Positions 42,951 to 56,050 of a stretch of 64,000 bases of DNA are shown here, one piece after another. The notes below the pieces were generated by a model, which was not told where the DNA came from, searched no databases, and saw only the letters and a program-made list of their open reading frames with translations. The stretch is from Hamiltosporidium tvaerminnensis. Lineage: Eukaryota > Microsporidia > Dubosqiidae. The first letter of the stretch is position 1, and every line of letters starts with the position of its first letter. The position numbers and the translations under genes were made by a program. The stretch spans positions 1,909,230-1,973,229 of the forward strand of contig CM061246.1 of the NCBI GenBank assembly GCA_022605425.2, read 5' to 3'.

Positions 42951-45900
42951 TTATAAAAAAATGAAAAACATATATTTAATGTTTCAATTACTAGAATAGC
43001 ACAATTGGTTTTAAGTGTAAATAGTGAATATTAAGATTTCCAACGCCTTAAAAAACCATTGGAGTATGTAGCGAATGAGTATAAACAATACTTAAATTTA
43101 TGTGATGGAAGTCAAAATCCCGGAGATCGGTTTATTGGTTTTCCTTTCAAGCCCTAAATAAATAAAAATGATGGCTTCTAAAATAATTAGAAAAATCTAT
43201 TCTAAATAAATTTTTAATAAGCCTTAGACAATAATGAGGATTTTCAAAGCATACTAAAGATAGAAAACAATAGTCTTTATTGTATTTTTTTGGTAGAGAT
43301 CAAACATGATAGCGACTATAAGAATGCACATAATATCGAAATCAACTGTCGCAAAAATTTAAGCGTATACGTACAAGTCTAGATACTGACCAGAGTTTGT
43401 ATTTAATTCGTCGTACATAATCATGTTTGTAAAAAAATGACATAAAATTAAAATATAACATTATTAGAAGTTACTCTGAAAGTACAGAGTATCAATTAAA
43501 ATACAATCATATACCTAATGATAATATTTAAATAGAAATTTATTAGTAACGTAGCTTAATTAGAAAAAAAAAATATTGTCAAATACTCGGTCGTAGCAAA
43601 ATACACAATTAAATTATCAAATTAATCTAGATACACGAGTAATCCATAAAGTGTATATATGCATGGAACTTATATCGGGTGTGAAATAAAATCCAAATAT
43701 AAAAGAAATATTTTAGAAATAAATTGAGAAAATAAATTTACAAGAGAAATTGAATTTCAATATTCAAACATATATGAAGGAAATAAAGGCAACAACCGAT
43801 AAAATGAAGCAAATATTTACCAATTATATTCACTTAGATTCTCAAAATAATTTTTACAAAAAATCAGACTAAAAAATGAATTAAAAGGTCAATAATTTTT
43901 GTAACATAGCATCTTTAATAATGTTATTGGTTATACTTCATTCACATAAAGCCATAAATACCAACACAATAAATTTAATTCAGAGCCATTATTTATTTGT
44001 CAAATGGAATCTAAACATTTTTTTTATAAATATTTTCTTTTTTTCTTATCAAATACAATATCCATGTAGTCACAATTCAAAAAAAAATAAATAAGATATT
44101 TTTGTAATATTTTTTAAAAATTTTAATACCAATTCGTAATAATATCCAAATTTTTTAATAGTCTAAATTTACAACCTACACAATTATTTTTATTCAAAAA
44201 TATAAGATTACTAATTTATTCATTTTTAAATACTTTGATATGATATCAAACGAAAAAACTTTTATTTTAATGAATGCGAAAAATATTTAAAATGCTTTTT
44301 TAAAGAAATTAAAAGAAAAAAATTTACAATGGTGATGAAAGCAAAGAAAATTATAGAAAAGTCAGACTTGGTACTCTATATAGTAAAAAAACCAAAAAGT
44401 AGAAGCATAATTTAAGGTAAGAATACAAATGCACAGAAGCGCCGCTGTATAGGAAAAGAATGGCACATACAATAACGAATTTGAAGTAAGTATATATTTT
44501 ATTCTTCTGTTATATAATTTACGTACAAATTCACAGGCCAAAGAAATTTATCACACTCGTGAATCAAAAAACATTATATAACAATTACTAATGAGAAGAA
44601 TGTAAAAATTTCAGAGTTTTAAAAACCAAAGATACATGATTCGTCATGAATACGCTTAGAGAACTTTCTATGAAAATAAAAAGATTTTTAACGGAACAAT
44701 GTTGACACAGTAGAAGGATTCCTTTCAGGATAAATCCAAAGATTAGATTATTTCCAATATATTATAAAATATTCGTCAAAAAGGAAATATTACGTTGAAT
44801 TTCTCATGTAGGAACGATGTTAGTCACTACCTCCCGAAAAAAAATCAAAAACTACGAAAATATCTGAGCACAAATTGTTTTCATGCTATTGACTATGTAT
44901 CATTTTAGCAGTTAAATCGCTTAGAAAAAATTATGAATAAAAGATTGTAATTTTTTGATGTTAGAAATATCTGGTTCAGATATCAAACCGATATTTAGTT
45001 TCAATTAAGATTTTCGGCATAAAGTAAAATGGTAGTGTATCATGGGTTCTATCAAATTTTTTCAGTAAAAAAAAATTATGTAGGGAAACCTATTGTGAAT
45101 ATTTTTTAGTTAAATTTAAAAGTTTAAGTTTTTTTCTGGCCATAATCCAGACTTTACGGAACATAATGGTAGCATATTGGGATAAAATAATTGAAATTCC
45201 TTGTGTTGAGAAAACGAAGAAGATATAGGACTAACAGTTTCAAGTGATAACAGAATATAAAATTACAGAAGATATGGTACCAAGATAATCGTCAATTTCG
45301 ATGCTTAATTCAGTAAGTTCAGTCTTTTTTTTGCTTCTATTTTAGATATTTTCATATGAATCTATCTATCTTAGCGAGAGTGATTTATTTCAATGAATTT
45401 ACTGAAGAGAGTTATAGTAAACCCATGATACAGCTAGTTATATCAAAATAGTCTTACATTCAAGACACTCACAGATGATATTTAAAAAATGCATAATTTT
45501 TGTAGTCTTAGAAGGCTCAAAAACTCTTACAATATTTTTGTGCTCAAGGTGTTACGATTTAGTAGAAGTTACAAATATGTATTCTAAACAGCCAAAAAAA
45601 TAGAGAGTGTAAAATTATAATCTGAACATGTAAATTATACATTTAATATTTATGGAAAAAAATCGCCGTTCAGATATAATGTACTCAGAAAACATTAGCA
45701 TCAGAATTATAGAAGAATATAGAAAATCTAAAGCTTAATACAATATTCATTATTAAACTTACTTGAATAGACTTTATGATCTAAAAATTTTGTAAGATTT
45801 AAAATAAAGAATTCGCCTTGGGAATTAATGCCAAAACCTGTCACGAAGACGCAGAAATGTAATGATAAATATTACATTTTGTTTTCTTTACGGATTTAAA

Positions 45901-46194
45901 TTACCAATATTTTTAGATTCAATATCGAAAAGTTACATATGACAAAATTTTTTTAAAAGCGACTTTTTTTGAACGTGCGAATCGCAGAAAATATATTTTC
46001 TTTTAATTTAAGAAGTTTGGTTTTTTTTCTTATAACTTCTATTCTATTGATTTTTTTTAAAAATATTAGACCTAGATACTTAACTAGAGCTTCAGATCTG
46101 GTAATTTTTTAAAAAAGAAGATTAAGAAAGAAATGATGGAAAGATATCTCAAAGCTAAAAATCTTAAATGATAAAGGATCGTGGGAGAATAGGG
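42951..46194. other. 3.2-kb gene-free stretch
   Basis: No intact frame. Patches near 44,330-44,900 and 45,000-45,900 are less AT-rich than true spacer and may be decayed genes or transposons. Nothing identifiable. Confidence 0.4.
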
Positions 46195-46340
46195 TTAGGA
46201 AAAGAAAGTGTTATTTAAATATTTTTAAGTTCTGAAAAATTTCAGAATTTACACACAGTTAAACCCCTACTCCTGGTATAATTAATAACACCCGTTACTA
46301 CAGTTTCATCTAGCCCTTATATTTCCACGAAGCCTCATAT
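46195..46340 (-). repeat. second copy of the LINE leader and monomer region
   Basis: The stretch from TTATTTAAATATTTTTAAG (46,211) through TTAAACCCC (46,259) parallels TTATTTAAATATTTTAAAA (50,838) through TTAAACCCC (50,885). It is then followed by degenerate TTAATAACACCC-type monomers. It lies just beyond the 3' end of the LINE in the same orientation, as a direct terminal repeat or the 5' part of another copy would. Confidence 0.6.
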
Positions 46341-46749
46341 AGAATTCCTTGAGGTTCCAGATTGTCTTGTTTCATGGGTATCTTCTCAACCTGATCTGCT
46401 TTAAAATATTAACTGGTAAAAATTTTTTAAATATGGCAGAACGTCCCTTGCGGGCTCCCTGCCCTAACGTACCTGCTAATTCGTATCTTGTGGCTTAATA
46501 AGGCCAATATTTACCCCACTAACTTGGGTGATCTATATTATGCTGAATAAATTTTTTTTAAAATTTTAATTATATTTTCTCTTTTATAGTCTGGAGTAAG
46601 AATATCTAAAAAAGCTTTAAATCTTGTTGTTGGAATCCTTTTGAAATTGTGCTGCCTTGGATTCTCGAAAGAGTTAAAGATTTGGAATTTAAAGCGCAAA
46701 TTTTCTCTTTGCCAGCTATTATATTTTGCTTTAAATTCATTTCCCTAAA

Positions 46750-49430
46750 TCTTATTCTTGATTTAATTGTAATTTTTCTTTAAATTTTTAAGATTTTTGC
46801 TTTATTCGGCTTGAATATCGTTCTTAAAAGTGTTTTTCTTGTGTGTATGATCTTATAAGCAACATTGCTCCTAAGTCTATCTGCTCTTTGCTTTGTATTT
46901 TCCAAGGGAAATAATGCGTATAAGATCTTCTTTGGCGTTTTGAAATAAATTTTATATAGATATTTTATTATGCCTTTTTGTATCCTATCGGTGCCTTCAT
47001 TAAACGTATTATTACAACCGAGCAGCTGGGCATAATAATCTATATGAAGGCGTATAAAGTTAGTATAAATTCTTAATTTTGATTAATAATATTGCAGGTT
47101 ATTATTACTATATTGTGTGTTTCTTAATAACTTATTTGTAATCACTGCCGCTCTAACGGCTTTTTGCCTTATGACTTTAAGGCTTTTCATGGTACCTGCA
47201 CATTTATTGTTAAAATAATATCCTAAATATTTCAGCAAGACTTGTTTTTCCAACCTGGTACCATCTACATAGAAACGTGATCTGTTGAAGCATTGTAAAA
47301 ACATTTACTTGTGTTTAATTTATATCTTTTGACATTCGCGTGCGATTGACATTAATCTATCTGTATTGCATGTGCTATGCCGTAAGCTAAATAATGAAAT
47401 GTCTTCTGCGTAAATAGTTATATATGGTACCAGTTTCTCTGGCATTCTCTTCACGATATCATCAATAAACACGTTAAATAAAATTGGATATAAAATGCTT
47501 CCTTGGGGTAATCCAAGAGCAGCAGTTTTCAATTATTATATTCTATTAATGTGTTGATCTTGTACTCGTTATTCTCGATCAGTGCAGCTATTAGAATTGT
47601 ATCTTCTCTTGAAAACTTCTGCTTTATCATTAGTTTCTCGTACAACCTCTTACGATATACACTGTCATATGCTTTGGAATTATCCAAAGTAACACAGATT
47701 CCTTCTCCTTTTGCCATGTCTTAATCTAGTGTAATTGTTAAGGGGTGGTTAATGGTCGAATGCTTCGGTCTAAAACCAGCTTGTTGTCTTGTCAGCTTAC
47801 CTCAAATTTGCGAAAAATTAGTTTTTCAAATAGTTTACGTGTTTTATCTATCAATGAAATAGATCTAAACTCGCTATCACCTTTGGGTATTGGTTGTATC
47901 ATGTGTTTCTTCCGAAGCAAAGGAATCTCTTTGTCCCTAAAAATATTGTTAAACATGTAGGTAAGCTCTACTATAAAGTTGCGCGGACAAATCTTAAGGA
48001 ATTCATTCTTAATACCGCAAATCCCACCCGCTTTGCCACCTTTTAATATTTTCATACATTTCTCTACCTCATCAACAGATAGCTGGTGTATCTTTTTTTT
48101 TCTCTGTATGGTGTGTTTGCTAAATAAACTATTGTGGTAACTTTTATCCAATTTACTGTTTCCTCTAAGCTTGTTATCTTCCCATCTAAAACAAAGCTAT
48201 TAAGTAATTCTTTACTATTATTTTGTCTATTGTTTGGGATTGCGTTACCATGGAAATTCATAATGGCTTCTAATTGTGATGTTTTTAAACCAATGTGTTC
48301 TACTTTTAGGTCACGAGTTTTAGTATCCGGTAGGTTTTTCGTTAAATTCTTTACTTCTTTATATAACCTTTCATACAAGATTGGATTATTGTGCCTTGCT
48401 TTTTCACGTGCTCTACTAATGTGCTGAATGACTGGATTGAAGTTCGTACGACTTTGTTTGCGTATTCTGAGTCTATATACACCAGAAAGTATGATATTAT
48501 GTAAAGCTGCGCAATAGTCATTGATATTTAGAGTTCTTATAATATTCGCATTCTTCTTAATTAAAACCTCTATTTTATTTGTAATATTTTCTACTACTTT
48601 TAGTCTAGTCAAGAGTCTTATATTATACTTAGTTTTCTTTTTTTTGTATTTCTATCGGTTTTAATATAAATAGCTTGTGATTTAATCCCACAATCGTAGA
48701 AATCTTAATATCTACTATCGTGTTTGTAAATATCTTATCAGGTTTTGATTCTTTATTATTGTCTTTGTATGTATTTGTTAGAATGTCGATCTCTGACAAT
48801 CCATACATTGCGTGGTTATCTAAAATTTGCTGTAAAAGTGTCTTGTGTTGTTCTAAGTTATAGTCTCTTGAAATGTATAGTCTTTTGTGCAGGTATTGGT
48901 TTAATGTAAGTTTTACGATGTTAAATTCTATACTTTTTGGGGGTCTATATATAAAAATAAAAATTTTGTCATTCACTTTTATTGAAACCCCTTCATCTAT
49001 TATATTGTCAATTGCCTCACTAACAATCCTATTCCTACCTAATACTATTATACCTTCTTTGTTTGAGTATCTGTCTCTTACTTGGACAGATTTCTTACTG
49101 TTTAAAACTTTATATCCTCTTAAGAGTGGCGTTATATTATCTCTCCGTGTTTCAGCCACTCTGAGGATGTCCAACTCATGTCTTTGAATCAAATTATTTA
49201 TGTTAAAAATTTTATTACCAGATAATCCCCCAATATTGATATACCCTACTTTAAAAATACTAGGGTTTATTGTTAAAGCCCGAGGAGTAATCTATCTCAA
49301 TATCATTGGTTTCAATATTGAGACTTTTTATCATCTCGTGTAGTTCGATTCCTTTACTCTTGAGTATACGAACTGCTAGCATTCTTAGTTTGTCGTTCTT
49401 GTTGCCCTGTCTTTCTTTAATCTTCTTCAT
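46750..49430 (-). pseudogene. LINE ORF2: APE endonuclease + reverse transcriptase, multiple frameshifts
   Basis: Starts at ATG 49,430, which overlaps the ORF1 stop as ATGA. After about 50 codons a one-base shift near 49,280 leads into the endonuclease: YINIGGLSGNK near 49,240, then LRVAETRR, ISRDYN, PDKIFTN and LNHKLF. The RT follows in pieces: KILKGGKAGGICGIKNEFLK near 48,050, LDNSKAYDSVY near 47,690, and LPQGSILYPILFNVFIDDI near 47,510. The catalytic box reads YAED instead of YADD near 47,420, then GYYFNNK near 47,230. The C-terminal thumb can be followed to about 46,750. At least five shifts or stops make it non-functional. Confidence 0.85.
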
Positions 49431-50819
49431 TTAGGTAAATAACTTCTTATTTCCAAAAGACCATTACTATCCACTTCAGGCGAGTTAATAAAGTGTTTGG
49501 CTCTAAGCATTCTAAACACTCTAATCACCTCAATTTGCACAGACTCTTTGCATATCACTTCTAACACAGTATTAGAGATAAACTTAATGTTTACAACCAA
49601 CTTACTAGCAGCCGGTTGAATGTTCTTCAAAGCGAGCGGATATAGTGATATTTTTTTAGAAGTTATATTGCCAAAGTATAGTAAAACGTGTCTAGCATTT
49701 GTAAAAGGTGATTTCTCTTGTGTTATAAGCGCTAGTTGCACCAGCAGTTAGTTTAATTGGGCTACACTTCTGCTTCATTTATTCTTTCTTCTTTAGAATA
49801 TTGTATCTTACTGAGATGGCTACCTCCGATTTGTCACTTATGGTCTCCTTGATATCTGCTTGGAATTTCTTTTCTGTACTTGATCTTCTCCTTTTTCACT
49901 ATTTGTTGTTTCCAAACTTCGTTTCCTATAGGGTTTCTCAATTTTTTGAATGTGATTCAAGCTTCAAGGTTTATCCTCAAGCCTTACAGAGATACTTTTC
50001 TGTTGCTTTGCCACGTCCGTACCACCTCCGAGCGTGTTCTGTTTCGGGACTGTACGTATATGAACTCTGACTCTGAGTCTTGAAAGTATCTTACCTGTGG
50101 TTTTATTTCTGCTGCTAGTGAGCGTATTGTTGATGTGTGTAATCTGTGTTGTCTCATAGAGTGTTGTGGTATCAGAATTCGTGTTCTTTTATCAGTAGCA
50201 TCAGTCATCTCATTTACCACGTTTGCATTATGATATTTTGTTAATGATGTATCTTATGTTTCTATCCAATCGACATCCTTACCTTTTTTCAAATGTGCCT
50301 TTTCCATAACAGAGGGTAAAACATTTTTCCCTGCTCTTGATTTTTGAAAAATATTATCTTGGGTGTTATTTGTATGATCAGAAAGAAAAGAAGAGGAGTC
50401 AGCTTTAGGATGATGATGGTATTTCTTTTTTGACATGTTGTTAAGTTTTTGCTGTTTAACGAGACTGTCTGTTCATGCGGCGTATCACCCAAGTCTCTAC
50501 CCCGTACCCTTGGTTTAACAGCTTGAACGGTCCGCAATACTTCTGCTGTATTCAATTCATTATTTTGTTCAGTTTGTTTCTTACTAGTACAACGAGTCTT
50601 GTCTGTACATTCCGCACATAGATCTGAAGTTCTTGTAGATGTCTTATCTAGGTGCAAATTGGAGTTTCTACCTATGTTCCCACAGCCATTGCAAAGTAGT
50701 TGAACATGTTCGTTTACTGTATTTGTTCTGTCTCTTAGTGTTTTTCTCTGTGCAACTTTATTATAAGTCGGATATTTCGTGTTTTTATCAGAATGAGCTA
50801 AGGAATATTTTGTAGCCAT
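49427..50819 (-). pseudogene. LINE ORF1 (nucleic-acid-binding protein), disrupted
   Basis: ATG at 50,819. The first part (to 50,289, 176 codons) contains a Cys-rich segment CNGCG ... CAECTDKTRC that may bind zinc and RNA. The frame then breaks. Pieces at 50,436-50,254, 50,220-49,984 and 49,741-49,427 continue the coding-like character. The last piece ends RSYLPK with a TGA overlapping the ORF2 ATG (ATGA), an arrangement consistent with termination-reinitiation between LINE ORFs. The family of ORF1 is not recognised. Confidence 0.65.
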
Positions 50820-50828
50820 GGCAAGACA

Positions 50829-51040
50829 AGAAAATTTTATTTAAATATTTTAAAAATTCTGGAAATTTCTATACTACCATAATTAAACCCCATCAAACAA
50901 TTAGAAAACCTTAGAATATTAAGCAGATATTTTTGCACTATTGTTACTAACACACGCCTATAACACTGTATAGAGCTTAACACCTTTTGAATAACAACAA
51001 AAGAATTAATACCCTTAACTACAAGCAGCACTATAACACA
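50829..51040 (-). repeat. LINE 5' region with 30-bp monomers
   Basis: Upstream of ORF1, units start near 50885, 50917, 50947, 50977 and 51006 on the + strand numbering, spaced about 30 bp. Best units read TTAACACCTTTTGAATAACA and TTAATACCCTTAACTACAAG. Same unit type as the array at 33.70-34.06 kb. Confidence 0.75.
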
Positions 51041-51110
51041 GATAGTGCTTGTCTTGTATATGACACACTCCTTCACTGTATTACTACAGTTAGCAGGACG
51101 AACTTTTTGA

Positions 51111-53951
51111 TCCGTATAGAAATTAGCGCACTATTTGCATAAATCTTATTAGATTATATATGAGTTTTTAAAGATAGCTTATGAACAGAATTTCAAACTT
51201 AATATTTTTCAGTAAGAACTGTGGGATAAGTAAAATAAAGTTCAAATTGTTCATAAAACATTTATACAATTTGCTTAACTGACTGCCATAACGTGTTTAG
51301 CTGCAATGTATTAATTCATTTCGTGTATATGCTCAAAGTAAAAGTTTTCATCTTAAATTACAATTTTTTTTTCGCAATCAGGCTCATTGAATAAGATTTA
51401 CATTAACACAGATTGTTGCTGATAGGATTATATATTAGACTTTTAAAATCAAATATAATCACTTGTTTGAGCAAATCCGAATTTTTCACGAGATTAACAA
51501 ATTATTTATACTAGTCTATGAATATTCTCTGGAATTTTGCAAATAATCCTATATTAGAATTTTCCGAAATCATATCACCTAACAACCTAAAGTTTGAAAT
51601 AAATTATTCAGCGAATATCATAAAAATAGTAAATAAGGGGTATTTGATATAAGGCTTATAGGAAAATATAGTGAAACAAAGTTATCAAAGAGTATACAAA
51701 ATACTACCCAATGACAGAAGAGCAATAAGACATAGAAATATGAAATGTTTTGATATAGAAGATGCTCGAGATTAATAACGTACGCTAATTTATAGTTTTT
51801 AATATAATAAATATAAATTGGTAAAATCAAAGAATCAAAAGAATAGCCCCTGTCATCCTGATAATATAGATAAATATCTTACCCTTTTGAAATCATTGTA
51901 TCTGGCATATGCTCTAATATAAGAATAGACCATAAAGACCATTTTTAGCTTATAAAACAAACCTTCTCTATAAAAATACTGGGAAAACTAAAACTACTCT
52001 GATCATTTTTTAATAAAATAACCAAATTTTTCTATATGTCTGTATAAATTTAGGTTTTATATGAAAAGTTAGATTATATAAATTTTAAAAACAGGTCTAA
52101 GTACTGATTTTTAGTAAAAAGTATTTCTAAACCCCTGTTGAAGATATCTATTTTATTTTACAGTTAAACAGTATATACTTGCTTTTATCTGGAAAATATA
52201 TATATTCTAATTACAAAAAAACCCTTGTATGATATTGAGTATAGTAAATAGAAATACGTTAACCAAGTACATAAGAAGAACTTCTAATATTCACAGTGTT
52301 GAATAGAAAGAATACTTAATTTTATTCTATAATTAGAAACGAAACCGAAAAGTATTAACGATATTTCTTTCAAACCTATCAATTCTAAAATTACTACGTT
52401 CTTAAAAAAGACATAAGCCTAATTTTATAAAAAAGTGTTTTTAAATTACTAGTAGGCCCGATCGTCTGAAAAAAAGTATGAAAAGTGTACAAACCACATA
52501 AAATTTCTTTAGATCAGTCTTTCGTTTTCTTTAAAATGCAAATCTACATAAAGTTTATAGTATTTTCTTAAATTAGAAAATACATACAAATTAAGTCAAT
52601 ATATAAATTAATTTGTTTCTTTTTCGTTTTTTTAAAAAAAATATTAGTCGCAAAAACAATTTCTTTAAATTTTTTTCTGCAATATTCTAACGATTAGAAT
52701 TATCGATGTTTTTTGCTATCTGTCTACACAAAATGCATAATATATTTTTAACCTCTGGACTTACATATTTATCAAATATAAGTGGCAAAGAAGGAAGAAA
52801 TTTTACTTACTCAATCTAATGTTTTTAACAAGCTATTCTTAAATAAAAGTTTCAAACCTAGATCCAAGACCGGTTAAACTTATAATTTACCAGGTTTTCT
52901 TAAGATTTTCTTTTTTCAAGTAAACTATAGGAGCATATAAAATAATCAACTTTTAATATATTTCAAAAAAAAATTTTTTAGCCTATGATAAAACGAATTC
53001 TACAAAACACTTAAATCTTTTAAGAAATCATAGAACTGACTGTTTTGATATATTCTCTAACTGAATAATAGACATAAAAAGTAATATTATATAAAACGAA
53101 AAATTTACTTCCTAATTGTGATTAAATAGCTAAAAACATGCACCTCCGAAGTTTAGAATTAATCAACCATAATTTTAAGATAAACCCCCTAATCATAAAC
53201 GTACTTTCAAATTTTTTATTTTTGTAAATTACTAAAAAATAAAAAAAAAATAACTTGATGCATATTTCCTAAAAAACTATTAACATGAGTGTTGCTCAAA
53301 ATTCGGTATTTTCATAACGAAAAAAAACAATTTGTCTTCATTTTAAATGTACTTTTTTACGACTAAAAACTCTTCTGAAAATTTTCAATTTCTTAATTTG
53401 AATATAATTTGCGAAGGTAACACATAAATTCAGAATGAAATATGCTAAGGTGCTATATCACTTTAGTAATTTGTTTGAAAAGTTAAATTTGTACGTTTAA
53501 TAGATTCTTTCAAACAAATTTGAACTTAATATTTTCGGCTTGGCAATATTTTTTTTAATTTAGAAAGTAATTATTATTCAAAGAAAGTCGTATATTTATC
53601 AAAAATCTTAATTTTCTCACAAAAAAAGCTAGAATTTTGCACATAGTAGGTAGAAGTAGAAGGAATAAGACAATTTATAGATATTATTAAGCCCTGGTAT
53701 ATATATTTATCATAAATGGATACATGAAAATAGTAGACAATTTTAAATATGTAAAAAAATTATAAAGGTTAAAATTTTAATAAATATAAATATACAATTA
53801 CATTTAAATTTATACAGTACTAACTAAACCAAACTAGCAGGAAGGTAAAAAATATATAACTGACTAAAAAATTTGCAATGAATTGTAAAAAGTTATAGAA
53901 TACTAAAACGGAACAAAATATTTTGAATTTGCCCAAAGAATTCCAGGGAAT
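51111..53951. other. subtelomeric gene-free AT-rich DNA
   Basis: No gene, repeat or frame that I can support. Confidence 0.5.
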
Positions 53952-53962
53952 CTAACCCTAAC
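53952..53962 (+). other. 11-bp telomere-like word
   Basis: CTAACCCTAAC, the complement of the TTAGGG telomere unit over 11 bases. Either a degenerate interstitial telomere trace or chance. Shorter TTAGGG-like words also occur at 60564-60572 and 60663-60671. Confidence 0.35.
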
Positions 53963-54180
53963 TTTATACGGTTTTTGAAAACGCAATTTTTCAAAAAAAG
54001 TATGTAGAAAAATTCACTTTTTAGTAAAATGTAGACAAAATTAAAACAATATAAACAATTGGAACTTTTATAGTAACAAATTTTCAAAAAAGTCACTATC
54101 AAATTTAAATTGTTTTTAATATTTAAATATTTACAGATAGAATAAAGGTATTTTTATTCTCAAATATGTAATTGATCCAA

Positions 54181-54194
54181 ACCCCTTCAGGGGT
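54181..54194. other. short GC-rich hairpin
   Basis: ACCCC-TTCA-GGGGT: a perfect five-base-pair stem with a four-base loop in otherwise AT-rich DNA. Role unknown. Confidence 0.5.
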
Positions 54195-54279
54195 GGGTGA
54201 TCACTCTAAGAGATAATCCGAATTAAATCAAATTTCAAGAACTGAACTAAAAGCTTAAAGAAAAAGACAAGTGATGCCC

Positions 54280-56050
54280 GTTTTTATTCTGACTAACACA
54301 CTAACTTTTTATTACACGTTTTTTTACCCAACCTACTTACTTCCCTCTATCTCCCTTTTTGAAAAATGCACCTTGAAAATGTATCTCTACATACCATAAT
54401 ACTATCCCAATTCATCACATTCTTCTCCCTGTATTATTTCAGACCAAATATTTTATAAACATTACCTAGACTTCAGAATCTCTTTATCATGATTCATCTT
54501 TAAAGAAAGATTACGAAACATACTAAAAATAATTAACTAAACCAATTAAGTTAGTGTTTAAATTTTTTTTTTGGTTTTGGCTAGCATAGAATGGCAAGTT
54601 TAATTTCCTCCGTGACAATCCAATTCAAATTTACATATTAAATTTTTCTTAGTAAAACAGTTTTTTTTACAATTTTCTTTATTTTTTTCTTATTTTCATG
54701 CAAATTAATTTTCTGTATCAACTTTAGAAGATATTCTTATAAAACATTTTTTTGTTTATTTTATCTACTATATGTCAATTCACCTTTTTTTTAGAACGCT
54801 TTTGAGGTTTACATTCCCTAACTTCACAAAAGGTAAATTATTACAAAAAGAAATTTAAATATTTATTAGATTAATATGATTCTAAGAAGCCTTTTCAAAT
54901 CTAAATTTGTGTATTTTAATAGTTATAGAATCTAAGAAAAAATATATTTTTGAAGAAGTAAATTTACAATCAATATAAATTTTGATTTATAAAAACTTTA
55001 AGTGGAAAAATATTGGTTAGCAAAGATTAAAATACCGTTATTACTTGGATAAAAATTACAGGAAACTACTTTTTATAAAAAAACAAACATGGTTTCATAC
55101 CGTAGGATAGGGAAAAATTGAAACCCAACTTTTAGATAAGAGAATTATCTTTTTTAAATAATTTCTATTTTTTTACCCCAATTTTTTTTCAATAAGAATA
55201 AAAAAGTTTGGGAGAAGAAAATAATGCAAGAAAAAAAAGATTGTAGTTAGAAAAAAAAATTATTGGAGGAAAAAATTTAGGAATAAATCGTGAGAGTAAA
55301 ATTAGAGTAGAGATAAGCATTGGGTTTTACATCTATTAAGAAAGTTTTAGTTAGGGAAAGAAAAATTGTAGCTACGGAAAAAAGATTTTAGCTAGGGAAC
55401 AGGTATACGAAGGAAGAAAATTAGGTATGTGAAAAGAGAATTAGTTGGTAATAGGGTTTAGGGAAAGTGAAATCAGGCCGGGGGAAAGAATTTCTAAGGA
55501 AAAAGTATTGTTTTTTAAAATTTAAAAAATATCAAGGAAAGTTGAAATTGGTAGAAGAATCTGTTAATTAGAAAAAAATTGTCAGAATGATAATATTTAG
55601 TTGAAATTAATAGAGTTGGGTATGTTATTAAAATTTGTTTTAAAGATACAAGTTTTCAAAAAAGAAAATAATTTGAACAGAATAAATAAAAATTACTTTT
55701 GTAAAGAAGAATTGTCCTGAAGGGAAACAAGTTTATGGAAAAAAGAATGTTAGGGCAAAAGAAATTAATTGCGGAAAAAATAAATTTAAAGAAAAATGAT
55801 TTGGCCAGGAAAATGATGAAGTAAGTTATTTAAAATATATTTAAATATAAAGAAATTAAGGCGGGTGAGATTCTGTTGTGTAGAAAAGAAATTTGGGTAA
55901 AAACAATCGGGATAGGGAAATAATAATAGGGTTGAAGAAAAACGTTTGGTTTCGGGGATTAAGAAAAAGGGTAGGGAAAGCTTGTTAGGAGTGGTATGAA
56001 ATTAATTAGTTGAGTGAAAAAAGTTTTTGCTATTTTTTAAAAAGAGTTTG
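54280..56050. other. strand-asymmetric segment with a C-rich to G-rich switch
   Basis: From about 54,280 to 54,820 the + strand is C/T-rich with very few G. After a neutral gap, 55,130 to 56,050 is A/G-rich with very few C, dominated by GGGAAAG, TTAGGGAAAG and AGGGAAA words in a loose, degenerate repetition. No reading frame explains it. Confidence 0.6.

Larger units (their letters stand above)
46195..51110 (-). mobile_element. APE-type two-ORF LINE, decayed
   Basis: In - strand order: 5' region with 30-bp monomers (51,040-50,885), leader, ORF1 (50,819-49,427), ORF2 with apurinic-type endonuclease then reverse transcriptase (49,430 to about 46,750), and GC-richer 3' region (46,340-46,600). 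A second leader/monomer-like block follows at 46,195-46,330. Distinct from the Dong-like element: different endonuclease type, two ORFs, and a much more degraded sequence. I cannot name the clade from these fragments. Confidence 0.85.

Noticed and set aside
46190-46199. TAGGGTTAGG as an interstitial telomere or telomerase RNA template
   Set aside because: A ten-base match is expected about once by chance in a window of this size.
49801-50083. Two + strand frames at 49.8-50.1 kb
   Set aside because: Antisense to decayed LINE ORF1 on the - strand.
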